A stretch of 59,314 bases of DNA, from positions 1-59,314 of the forward strand of contig JACPQD010000008.1 of assembly GCA_016190665.1 (NCBI GenBank). Reading direction: 5' to 3'. The translations under genes were made by a program, and so were the position numbers. How positions within the stretch are numbered: position 1 is the stretch's first letter; every line of letters starts with the position of its first letter. Positions 16,295 to 24,126 of this stretch are shown in pieces. This stretch comes from Chloroflexota bacterium (GTDB lineage: Bacteria > Chloroflexota > Dehalococcoidia > JACPQD01). The notes below the pieces were generated by a model. It did no database searches, was not told the DNA's origin, and worked only from the letters and a program-made list of their open reading frames with translations.

Positions 16295-16501
16295 TTGCGC
16301 CTTATCATTAAGCGCAAAATTGGTACGAGATCGCACAATACCTTTGTGGCAAAACCGTCTTTGGCGAAACCAGAGGTTCCAGAAACTTTTGGGAGGCTCG
16401 GACAAGAGCTGCGGTCGATTCCCAGAATCACAGATGCAACGCTCGTCCTGTGCCCTGAGCGAACGTTGCTCATCAAGATTACGAAAGGAGTTGTTGAATG
16501 A
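16295..16501 (+). CDS. Possible small upstream ORF, uncertain
   Basis: An open frame of 68 residues from TTG 16295, ending PERTLLIKITKGVVE. Its TGA overlaps the ATG of the next gene (ATGA), as in coupled genes. There is no clear ribosome-binding site and no family that I recognise. It lies in a locally AT-rich stretch (16140-16500) with otherwise nothing recognisable. It may well be non-coding. Confidence 0.25.
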   Translation: MRLIIKRKIGTRSHNTFVAKPSLAKPEVPETFGRLGQELRSIPRITDATLVLCPERTLLIKITKGVVE

Positions 16502-17115
16502 GGGGTTCCGCGACACCCAGGGTCGTACGCGTTCTTACCGTGGTATCCATCCTTCTAGCGCTCGTCGTGTCCCTTCCGGGGACAGCCATGGGCCAGGCGG
16601 CAAAACTGGAAATGTCACCGGCCACCGTGCCCCAGTATGGGAATGTAGTAGCTAAGGTCACTGGCTTCAAGCCCAAGGAAGCCGTGGTGGTGCTTCTGGT
16701 CGGCGCTTTGTCCGGAGAGGACATAATCCTCACTGGCGGCGAGACCGACGCCAAGGGCGCTTTCGCATCGCCCGCGAAGAAAGCGGGCGGCGCCATTCCG
16801 GCCAGCATTCCGGGAGGTGTCAAGCCCGGCAAGTACACCGTGAAGGCCACTGGCACCGGTGGCAGTACGGCCACCGCTGAGCTCACAGTCGTCGTAGGGC
16901 AACCGCCAAAACCCAAGCCGAAGGCTACACCCAAGCCGGCAGGGACGCCAGCCGCCAAGCCGGCGGGAACGCCAGCAGCCAAGCCGGCAGGAACGCCGGT
17001 GGCGAAGGCAAAGGCGCCTGTGCCCAAGACGGGCGCGCCTATCCCGATCACGCTGATCGCCATATCCGGTCTCGGATTGGGGGCCATCGGGTTCGCACTG
17101 CGCCGGAGACTCTAG
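16498..17115 (+). CDS. Secreted surface protein with sortase-type C-terminal signal
   Basis: A 205-residue exported protein. The signal peptide (VLTVVSILLALVVSLPGTAMGQA) precedes an Ig-like beta domain of about 90 residues (VPQYGNVVAKVTGFKPKEAVVV ... KPGKYTVKATGTGG). A linker follows with PAGTPAAK repeats (three near-identical units around 16936-17000). The end is VPKTGAP, a hydrophobic span of about 20 residues, and RRRL, the layout of a sortase substrate (LPxTG-like, with Val for Leu). AAAGGAG precedes the ATG. No sortase gene is in the window. Alternatively it is simply a C-terminally membrane-anchored protein. Confidence 0.75.
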   Translation: MRGSATPRVVRVLTVVSILLALVVSLPGTAMGQAAKLEMSPATVPQYGNVVAKVTGFKPKEAVVVLLVGALSGEDIILTGGETDAKGAFASPAKKAGGAIPASIPGGVKPGKYTVKATGTGGSTATAELTVVVGQPPKPKPKATPKPAGTPAAKPAGTPAAKPAGTPVAKAKAPVPKTGAPIPITLIAISGLGLGAIGFALRRRL

Positions 17116-17264
17116 CCGGCCGTTCTGCGGCATCCCGCTCCGGGGCGTCCGGGAATATGCAAGCAAGAGCAGTCGTCTGAAACCTGGCTTGTGGGTAGTG
17201 GGGAAGGCGAGTCCAGGCGGAAGATATGCTGCCGTGCCCGGGAGGAGGCCCGGGGTGGCCTCAT

Positions 17265-17300
17265 GTGTGTTCCCCTCTCCCAGAGGAAAGGGGAACACAC
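17265..17300. repeat. Perfect 12-bp inverted repeat
   Basis: GTGTGTTCCCCT (17265-17276) is complementary to 17289-17300, with a 12-base loop. There is no T-tract on the plus side. It lies in a 770-base gap (17116-17888) in which I see no convincing gene. It may be a terminator remnant or a dispersed repeat. Confidence 0.6.
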
Positions 17301-17888
17301 CGGCGTTTGCAGACCGCGAGGCGCCCTTGCGCCAGCCGAGGCCAAGCAAAGATCTGACAGGCTCCCGGTGGCGACGGCAGGAGTCTCTTGCTTCTGAGAC
17401 AGGCCCTCGTCTTCAGTCGTTGCGCGTTCGGCGGCTGCACGCGCCATAGCGCCACTGCTGCGCAATTATCCCTGTCACGTATCGCACTCCTCAGGTAACC
17501 CTCACTCTCCCAAACGCAAGTACATTCCAGTTCTTCCAGCAAATCTATCACCATCCACTTAGTCATGTGCAACGCTTACGTCAGGCTTGACTCACAGCCT
17601 GGTCAGGACTGGCCCGAGTCGGGCGAAATAGGAACACGATCGGCCAAAGATCTAAAGGGGTCCCCAATTCTCAGAGAAGACGGCAACAGAGACCGGCTGC
17701 TTGACCGCCGCAGAAGAGTCTCAAGTCCGTGAAACTGAGCGGGTATTACGTGTCAATACCTCTCGCGGGAGCCTGCGGTGTATCCGAACGGGCGATGCCA
17801 AAACGGGGTGGGCCGCGCTATACTGGCTGCAGATGGTCACAGTGAGCGAAGGGCAAGGGCGGTGGGACAACCTCCCAACGGAGGCAAG

Positions 17889-18164
17889 ATGATTGAGGTT
17901 AGCGAATTGGCGGCGGCCGCACTTCTGGAGAGCCTGAGAGCCAGCGGCGTGGGCCCCGAAAAGGGGCTTCGTCTGGCGGTGCAAGAGGGTATGTTTGCTC
18001 TACGGCTTGACAGCCCGACGGCAGACGACCACGTGATTCGGTTTGGCGAAGCAGCGGTGGTGATCGTCAGCAAAGACATCGAAGACAAATACGGAGAAGC
18101 ACTTATCGATGTGGAAGAGGGGCCCTGCGGCAACCGGCTGACCCTGCGAACGTCAGGAACGTAG
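17889..18164 (+). CDS. HesB/IscA-like small protein
   Basis: A 91-residue protein with the pattern of the HesB/IscA fold: IEVSELAAAALLESLRASG, LRLAVQEGMFALRLDSP, then FGEAAVVIVSKDIE and ALIDVEEGPCGNRLTL. Only one of the three cysteines usual in A-type iron-sulfur carriers is present (near the end, GPCGN), so it may not carry a cluster in the standard way. ATG 17889 has CGGAGGCAAG upstream. It lies about 170 bases before the zinc-ribbon gene on the same strand, possibly one transcript. Confidence 0.7.
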   Translation: MIEVSELAAAALLESLRASGVGPEKGLRLAVQEGMFALRLDSPTADDHVIRFGEAAVVIVSKDIEDKYGEALIDVEEGPCGNRLTLRTSGT

Positions 18165-18334
18165 CGGCCATCTTCTCCGAAGGCAGCTTCTTCTTCCTGG
18201 CCGAGGCCCCAAGGCGAAGTCCCCAATGACGGGGTAGTGAAGTGAGTGAGATTCTGTGGAAGCGGCCAATAGAGGGCGCCCAGCAGATAGGCAAGGGAGC
18301 CACGGCGACAAGAGTGTGAGCAAAGGTGGCCGGC

Positions 18335-18529
18335 GTGTTGATTTTGAAGAGCTGTCCAAGGTGCAGCGGCGACATGGTCAATGAGCGGGACAGGTACGGT
18401 GAATTCACCCAATGTCTCCAGTGCGGCCACCTCGTCAGCCTGTTGTCGGACGGGAAGGTAAACACCTGCGAGGGGGAGCGAGGAGACCAGGCCGCGGTCA
18501 GAGATGTGACTCGTCCGGTCCAGACTTGA
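18335..18529 (+). CDS. Small zinc-ribbon protein, copy 2
   Basis: A predicted 64-residue protein with the zinc ribbon KSCPRCSGDMVNERDRYGEF and CLQCGHL. It is closely similar to the copy at 13951 over the first 35 residues and more divergent after. GTG 18335 is chosen by alignment with that copy; GTG 18326 is also possible. It faces the amidohydrolase gene tail-to-tail. No known function. Confidence 0.6.
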   Translation: MLILKSCPRCSGDMVNERDRYGEFTQCLQCGHLVSLLSDGKVNTCEGERGDQAAVRDVTRPVQT

Positions 18530-18584
18530 GGGGAGGGCCAGGAACTGTCGGAACCTCGGCGCCGCGCCATCCGCGCCGTGTGGG

Positions 18585-19730
18585 CTATTCTTCGTTCAGC
18601 TTCCCGTTCTTTGCCGCCACTTTGCCTGCCCTGAGCGTCATGTACGGTAGGAAGCGTTGAGTGGCGATCGCCGTCTTTTTGTGGGCATCTACGAGCGGGA
18701 ACTTGCCTTCCGCTAACTCGAAGATGCAGACGTCGCCTTCTGCGCCGACCCGTAAGGTTCCCACGCCGTCGCCGAGGCCCACAGCCGCCGCGGCGGCTGT
18801 GGTGCTCATCCGGATGATATCGTCCAACTTCATGCCCAAGTGCAGGAACTTCGACATCGTGGTCGCCAGGTCGTACACGGGCCCGTCGATATTGTAGAAG
18901 TGGATGTCGGTGCTGATGGTGGCGGGCACAAGGCCCTGAGACAGGCATTTCTCCGCCACGTCCCAGGAAAAGCTGCCCACGCCGTGCCCCACGTCCAGGT
19001 TGACGCCTCGTCTCACCGCCTCCCAGACTTCCGGCTCCACTCGGCCGCCCTCGTCGAGGACGCCCTGCCCCCGGTTGTGGAAGCAATGGGTGAGGACATC
19101 GCCCTTCTTCATGTAGACAAGGATGTCCTTCAGCGGCGCCAGTGTCGCACCGGGATGGACCATCAGGGTCACGCCCAACACGTCGGCCGCCTCCCGCGTC
19201 CTCTTAAGAGGCTCCAGGCCGTTCTGTCCCACAACATGCGTGGACTGGCGCACCTTCATCCCCACCAGATAGTCTCTATTGTTGTTCACCGTCTCCACAG
19301 CCTTTGCGACGTCCGCCCAGCGAATGTCCTCCAGTTCGCCGATGTCCTGGCTGATCATGCCCATCGATGAGATGTTGAGGAAGGCGAGCAGCCGGGTCTT
19401 CACCGTCTCCAACACGTGGCGCCGGAAGCCGAGGAAGGTGTGCGCGCCCGCTGAGCCCGCGTCTATGGCAGTAGTCACGCCCTTGGCCAGGCAAGCCGGG
19501 TCCGCCTCCGTTCCAAAGTGGGAGACACCCGGGTAAACATGGACGTGGATATCCACGAGCCCGGGGAGTACCAGCTTGCCGGTAGCGTCGATCACTTCGT
19601 TAGCCTCGCTGGTCGAAATACTGTCCCGGAGAGCGGCAGTGTGGCCTCCCTTGATAGCCAGGTCCTTTGCGGCGTGGATGCCCTGGGCGGGATCGATGAC
19701 GGTCCCGCCTTTGACTAAGACGTCGTACAT
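18585..19730 (-). CDS. Amidohydrolase / deacetylase family metallohydrolase
   Basis: A 381-residue dihydroorotase-like metal-dependent hydrolase of the EF_0837/AHA_3915 type. The metal site is visible: VDIHVHVYPG (His62, His64), a probable carboxylated lysine in GMKVRQSTHV, MVHPG, THCFHN, and an Asp in ISTDIHFYN. The N- and C-terminal beta-sandwich parts (VIDPAQGIHAAKDLAI and GVGTLRVGAEGDVCIFE) are typical. ATG has GGAGGAGCAGGC upstream. Its 5' end overlaps the yqhQ end by 16 bases, so they are probably co-transcribed. The physiological substrate is unknown. Confidence 0.9.
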   Translation of the reverse strand: MYDVLVKGGTVIDPAQGIHAAKDLAIKGGHTAALRDSISTSEANEVIDATGKLVLPGLVDIHVHVYPGVSHFGTEADPACLAKGVTTAIDAGSAGAHTFLGFRRHVLETVKTRLLAFLNISSMGMISQDIGELEDIRWADVAKAVETVNNNRDYLVGMKVRQSTHVVGQNGLEPLKRTREAADVLGVTLMVHPGATLAPLKDILVYMKKGDVLTHCFHNRGQGVLDEGGRVEPEVWEAVRRGVNLDVGHGVGSFSWDVAEKCLSQGLVPATISTDIHFYNIDGPVYDLATTMSKFLHLGMKLDDIIRMSTTAAAAAVGLGDGVGTLRVGAEGDVCIFELAEGKFPLVDAHKKTAIATQRFLPYMTLRAGKVAAKNGKLNEE

Positions 19731-20623
19731 GCCTGCTCCTCCTTTGGTTCGACGCCGTCCAGCCGTATAGCTTCCTGAAGAGCAGAGAGAGCCACCTCAA
19801 TCTGGCGGTCATCCGGTTCCCGGGTAGTCAGCGCTTGGAGGGCCAGCCCAGGCGAAAGCAGGGCCCTGACAAGGCCGTTGTTGGAGTGGGCGCCGCCGAA
19901 GCGGATAATCTCATAGGCGATGGCGGCAATGACTGGGATCAGGATGATGCGTGACAGGATGCGGACCGCGATGGGAGGCTGTCCCAGGATGCCGAACACC
20001 AGAATGGCCAGAACCAGCACTATGAGCAGAAAGCTGGTGCCGCAGCGCATGTGAGCCGTGGGGAACTTCCTTATCTCCTCCACCGCCATCGGGGCGCCCG
20101 CCTCGTGGGCGTTAACCGCCTTGTGCTCCGCCCCGTGGTAGGAGAAAACGCGTTTGATATCCGGTATCAAGCCGATGCCCACAATGTAGGCGACGAAGAA
20201 CGCGAGGCGGATGGCGCCTTCAACCAGGTGGGTGAGGAAAGGTGAATCGAAGGAGCGCTCGAGCAGCCCGGCCAGGAAGACAGGCACCAGGAAGAAGAGG
20301 CCGACTACCAGCAGCAGCGCCCCGCCGAGCATCGCCCACATCGCTCCGGAAGTGATCTCCTTCCCTTCCTCCGCCATGGCGACATTGCTGGAGAACAGGA
20401 GAGCGCGCGTCCCGAGTATCAAACTCTCGGCCAGAACGATTATTCCGCGCACGAAGGGTATTTGCCTGAGGGAGCCAGTGCTAATTCGTGGCAGGGATTC
20501 CGCCCGCAGGGCCAAGCCACCGTCAGGACGGCGCACGGCGATGGCCACTTTCCTCTGGCCGCGGATCATGACCCCTTCGATTATCGCCTGGCCGCCATAG
20601 TTAAAGCGCCTATTGTTGTTCAT
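19715..20623 (-). CDS. yqhQ: DUF1385 membrane protein, YqhQ-like
   Basis: A 302-residue integral membrane protein with the DUF1385 signature: GGQAIIEGVMIRG at the start, RQIPFVRGIIVLAESLILG, then FSYHGAEHKAVNAHEAG and FPTAHMRCGTSFLLIV. Four to five hydrophobic segments. In many Gram-positive-type bacteria it sits near prfA or L31 genes, as here. Its molecular role is poorly known. It overlaps the amidohydrolase gene downstream and starts 8 bases after the CAP gene upstream. Confidence 0.92.
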   Translation of the reverse strand: MNNNRRFNYGGQAIIEGVMIRGQRKVAIAVRRPDGGLALRAESLPRISTGSLRQIPFVRGIIVLAESLILGTRALLFSSNVAMAEEGKEITSGAMWAMLGGALLLVVGLFFLVPVFLAGLLERSFDSPFLTHLVEGAIRLAFFVAYIVGIGLIPDIKRVFSYHGAEHKAVNAHEAGAPMAVEEIRKFPTAHMRCGTSFLLIVLVLAILVFGILGQPPIAVRILSRIILIPVIAAIAYEIIRFGGAHSNNGLVRALLSPGLALQALTTREPDDRQIEVALSALQEAIRLDGVEPKEEQACTTS

Positions 20624-20630
20624 CAGTTCT

Positions 20631-21287
20631 TCACCCGGTGAAATTCACCACCCAGTACAGCTTTCCGCTAGCCGACCGCGACAGACCTATCCCTAGCTTG
20701 CGGAAGTTCGTATCGAGGATGTTGCGCCGGTGGCCGTCCTCCGGAGGGGTTTCCGCCACCATCATATCGAAAAGCTCCTGTATGGCCTGGGTGTTCGCCG
20801 CGCCTTCCGCGAGACCCAGGTTCTGTCCGGCGTAGGTGTAGGTGGCCCCGGACTCTCGCAGCCAGTCCCAGGGCGTTTTCCCTTCGGGGCTGTCGTGAGA
20901 AAAATAGTCGCGCGCCGCCATATCGTTGGCCTGCCCCTGCGCTGCGGCGTTCACGGCCGCGTCCAGCATCAAAGGTGGAGCGCCATTTGCCAGCCGCGCC
21001 TTGTTGTGCAGCCCAAGGGAAAAGAGCTGATCGTCCCTGAAGGCAGGTGTCGGCGGCGGCGTTGGGACAGGGGTCGCCGTGGGAGGCAGTGTGGCTGTGG
21101 GAGTGGGAAGGACTATCGCCGTGGGAGCCGCCGAAGGCCCCGCCTGTCGAGAAACGGCCGGCAGAACGAGGCCATACAGGTCAGTCGCCGCCAGACCTTC
21201 CTGGCCGCCGCCGTTGTACTGCGCCGAGAGCGCGCCCGCGAAGAATGCGGCTGCCACGACCACTAGCGGCCAGAACCAGGCCCCCAT
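20631..21287 (-). CDS. Secreted CAP (SCP-like) domain protein
   Basis: A 218-residue protein. An N-terminal hydrophobic anchor or signal (WFWPLVVVAAAFFAGALSAQY) precedes a Thr-Pro-rich spacer (TPTATLPPTATPVPTPPPTPA). A CAP domain follows (about residues 90-218): HNKARLANGAPPLMLD, ANDMAARDYFSHDSPEGKTP, AGQNLGLAEG, and GHRRNILDTNFRKLGIGL. The expected conserved His and Glu positions are largely kept (FSHDSPEG, DGHRRNIL). It probably acts outside the cell. The function of such bacterial CAP proteins is unsettled. Confidence 0.9.
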   Translation of the reverse strand: MGAWFWPLVVVAAAFFAGALSAQYNGGGQEGLAATDLYGLVLPAVSRQAGPSAAPTAIVLPTPTATLPPTATPVPTPPPTPAFRDDQLFSLGLHNKARLANGAPPLMLDAAVNAAAQGQANDMAARDYFSHDSPEGKTPWDWLRESGATYTYAGQNLGLAEGAANTQAIQELFDMMVAETPPEDGHRRNILDTNFRKLGIGLSRSASGKLYWVVNFTG

Positions 21288-21328
21288 TCCCCTCCCCTTT
21301 TCACAGCCATGCCGCCAATCGGGTCCCT

Positions 21329-21371
21329 AAAGAAAGAGGAGCGGTCCCGATTCCATCGGGTTTGCCGCTCC
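21329..21371 (-). terminator. Intrinsic terminator after rpmE
   Basis: Read on the minus strand, GGAGCGGCAAACCCGAT pairs with ATCGGGACCGCTCC and is followed by TCTTTCTTT. It ends the L21-L27-L31 transcript before the CAP gene. Confidence 0.75.
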
Positions 21372-21393
21372 CCGGTCCTTCAAGCTGTTGAAC

Positions 21394-21597
21394 CTAATCC
21401 TTAATGCCGAAGCGTTTCTTGAACCGCTCGACGCGCCCCGCGGTGTCGACGATGCGCTGCTCACCCGTGAAATAAGGGTGACACTTGCTGCAGACTTCGA
21501 CCTTCAACAAGGGCCTGGTGGAGCGAGTAGTGAAGCTGTTGCCGCAGGAGCAAACGACCTTGGACTCAACGTACTTCGGATGTATCTTGGGCTTCAT
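21394..21597 (-). CDS. rpmE: 50S ribosomal protein bL31
   Basis: A 67-residue ribosomal protein with [28 protein letters not shown] and [24 protein letters not shown]. It is the zinc-binding form, with CxC and CxxC pairs. Its start overlaps the rpmA stop by four bases. Last gene of the L21-L27-L31 unit. Confidence 0.97.
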   Translation of the reverse strand: MKPKIHPKYVESKVVCSCGNSFTTRSTRPLLKVEVCSKCHPYFTGEQRIVDTAGRVERFKKRFGIKD

Positions 21598-21863
21598 CCT
21601 TCCACGCCCCCGACAGCGTATACGCTCACCCTTCTCCGGTCCCGGGCGACAGGCTCGAACTTGACCCTGCCATCGATCAGGGCGAAGAGGGTATGGTCCC
21701 TTCCCAAACCGACGTTCAGGCCCTGCGAGATCGGGGTCCCCCGCTGCCGGACAATTATCGTGCCCGCCGAAATAACTTCGCCGTCGAACCGCTTCACGCC
21801 CAGACGCTTGGATTGGCTGTCGCGTCCGTTCCGCGAACTTCCGCCGCCTTTCTTGTGTGCCAT
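21594..21863 (-). CDS. rpmA: 50S ribosomal protein bL27
   Basis: An 89-residue protein starting [20 protein letters not shown] with the conserved LGVKRFDGE and [11 protein letters not shown]. There is no N-terminal extension needing cleavage. It lies 14 bases after rplU. Confidence 0.97.
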   Translation of the reverse strand: MAHKKGGGSSRNGRDSQSKRLGVKRFDGEVISAGTIIVRQRGTPISQGLNVGLGRDHTLFALIDGRVKFEPVARDRRRVSVYAVGGVEG

Positions 21864-21877
21864 TTCAAATCACTCCG

Positions 21878-22201
21878 TCAACCAGTCACTATGTCGTTGA
21901 TCTCCAGCCTGGTGTAGGGCTGGCGATGTCCCGTCTTGCGACGGTAACGAACTTTGTGCTTGTACTTGAATACGATTACTTTCTTGCCTCTGCCTTCGGC
22001 CAGGACAGTCGCCAGCACCTTAGCGCCGGCGATGTTGGGCTTGCCCACGGTGACATCCACACCATCGACCAGCAGGAGCACCTCATTGAACTCGACGGGG
22101 CTAGCCTCTTCCGCGTCGAGATGTTCTACCTCGAGCACCTGGCCCGGGAAAACCTTATATTGTTTGCCGCCCGTCTTCACGATAGCGTAAATCTCGATCA
22201 C
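21878..22201 (-). CDS. rplU: 50S ribosomal protein bL21
   Basis: About 107 residues with [57 protein letters not shown]. The start is unclear. GTG 22201 gives [15 protein letters not shown] 22207 adds two residues. It is the first gene after the promoter at 22227-22256. Confidence 0.96.
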   Translation of the reverse strand: MIEIYAIVKTGGKQYKVFPGQVLEVEHLDAEEASPVEFNEVLLLVDGVDVTVGKPNIAGAKVLATVLAEGRGKKVIVFKYKHKVRYRRKTGHRQPYTRLEINDIVTG

Positions 22202-22226
22202 CCCCAACAGAACGTCACAAAGTATC

Positions 22227-22256
22227 AGTTTACCAGCCCGAGGCCACGAGTGTCAA
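22227..22256 (-). promoter_or_regulatory. Promoter of rplU-rpmA-rpmE
   Basis: The minus strand reads TTGACA, 18 bases, then TAAACT. This separates the ribosomal transcript from the selenoprotein cluster that ends at 22295. Confidence 0.65.
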
Positions 22257-22294
22257 GTTTGGGATGGGCCGTTCCGAACTCCTATTTCGCTTAG

Positions 22295-24043
22295 CTACCT
22301 CTTCCGCTCTCTCAACAGGTCGTCCCATTGCGCCGGCAAGTCTATTTCCTTAGTGACTGGCCTGTTGTAGTTGCACCAAAGGCTCATCACTTTGTCTTTG
22401 TGCGGGTCGCCACACACCACAACCGAGATTGCCTCCGCGTCTGCCAGTTGCGGTATGGTCTTGTCTGGGGCCATATCAAACCATTCGGGCAGCGTACCCT
22501 CTTTCACCAGGTCGTGCACCGCAAGGCCGAACCCGGCGAAATTCTGCATGATGTCGTTCACTTCGCGGATGCTAACCCTGGTATTCTGCCACACGTACTG
22601 TTCCACGTCCCGTTTTGAATAGCCCGCCTCAGCCAGCACTTTAGCCATGGATGCCGTCAGAAGCACAGCGACCATGTTGCGATCTCCAAAACGGAGAGCG
22701 ATTTCTGGTTGCACCTGCCGTTGCTGATGCGCGCAAGTCAATTTGAGGATCGATTCGGCTAAAGGTACTTTGGGTGCATTAGCTGGAATCTCGCCTCCCC
22801 AGGCGGTAAAAGGTGTTTGGCCGCCCCAGTAGATGGTTGTTCTCGCGGTAACGGTGCTTGCGTTCCGGCCGAAGCCGTGCTCGACATGGTAAGGGCGCCA
22901 CCCTATCTCATCGCATGAATCTTCGTCCTCGGCCAGGACGAAGGGAGTGTAATAACCCCAGCTTCCCATGGCTGTCTCGCCTGGCCTGAAGCCAGCGATG
23001 TTGTGGATGATCAGACCGAAAGCTCGCCCGATGGTGGGGTTCGGTCCGAGCGAACGAGTCGCGATGCCATGCTGGATGCCGAGCCGTTTTATGATCGGTC
23101 CGTTTACCAGCAGCCAGGGCGTCTTACAGCCGGTACTCCCAATGCTCATCAACTGGAAATCTGGATCGCCTATAGCCTTCACAGCGGCGATGAGCAATGG
23201 CATGTACTCGGGACGGCACCCGGCCATAACGGCGTTGACGGCAATATTCCGCGGTGTAGCTCGCAAATTTGCCTGTGGGAGTATGGCTATCTCGTCATCT
23301 GATGAGCGGTCCGTGTACTTCAGAAATTCCTCCACCCTTCTCGGTGTAGGAGGAATTATGGGGAAGCGATCGGTCCAGCGCTTCTCAAGGAAGAAGGCGT
23401 TGACATCTTCAAGAGTGCCCCGGAACACGATCTCCCCCCGACTCCTGGCCGAACTCGCCACATCCGAGGCCTGCCCGCGAGTCGGCGCCGGTTTGGTTAA
23501 CCCGTCGATGATACGATCAAGGACCACTCGTTCGAGGTTATCCCTTATCTCTGCGTCGGTGTGAAGTTGAATCGCACCGGGATACTCGGCGACGGCAAGG
23601 TCAGCCACGCCGGCCCAAGAGGCGACTAGAGAAGCAAGTCGAACAAAGGTAGTGCCGGCGATCACGACGACAGGAATACCGGCCTTGGCGGCTGCGATGA
23701 CTGGCCGCGTACACGCGGGCGTACAAGTTCCTCAAAAGCCGTTGCCCGTTATTAGAGCATCGCACCCCTTTTCCAGGGCGATGGCGGCCGCCGCTTCTGC
23801 ACGCCCGTGCAGCTCCGCAGTGCTGCCATGAATATCCTGTATGGGAAACTCGGTATAGGGGACAAACTTGACATCAGGGTATCGGCGCCGGAGCAGCTCT
23901 CGAATAATGGGGAACGTTAATTCGCCCCTGTATCCGCCATTCCAGACCTCGCCGATTGTCTTGCCATTCAAGTCGAGGAGACCCCGGGCGACAGAGACGG
24001 TATCGATTGCCGCTTCACCGAGGGGACTCACCACTTCGTACAT
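22295..24043 (-). CDS. UGSC-like selenoprotein A, TGA at 23732-23734 read as Sec
   Basis: Reading TGA as selenocysteine gives 582 residues with Sec104. The N-terminal domain (1-130) starts YEVVSPLGEAAID, has LNGKTIGEVWNGG and CDALITGNGF, then U-G-T-C-T-P-A-C-T-R (Sec104, Cys107, Cys111) and AGIPVVVIAGTTF. The frame continues without a break through HTDAEIRDNL into a second domain of about 380 residues. That domain carries RWTDRFPIIPPT, NAVMAGCRPEYMPL, VNGPIIKRL and, near the end, VCGDPHKDKVMSLWCNYNRPVT. ATG 24043 has GGAG upstream. Without Sec readthrough the gene would be split in two. It resembles the UGSC family and the Sec loop of GrdB-type subunits as I recall them. The reaction is unknown, probably redox or substrate-activating. 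Confidence 0.85.
23705..23718 (-). promoter_or_regulatory. bSECIS-like hairpin, gene A
   Basis: In the mRNA, 14-27 bases after the UGA, CCGCG and CGCGG form a perfect 5-bp stem with loop UGUA, whose second base is G. Distance and loop G fit the bacterial SECIS pattern. The same 14 bases occur in gene B. Confidence 0.65.
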
Positions 24044-24126
24044 CGTATCTCCGGCTCCTTTCGATGGAAATTATCTCCTTGCGGACAACCACGAAGCCTT
24101 CCCGGCTCACAAGAATTCGCCCGCGG

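Noticed and set aside
17116..17888. Small frames in the 770-base gap after the sortase-type protein gene
   Set aside because: No RBS, family match or coherent composition; only the inverted repeat at 17265-17300 stands out.
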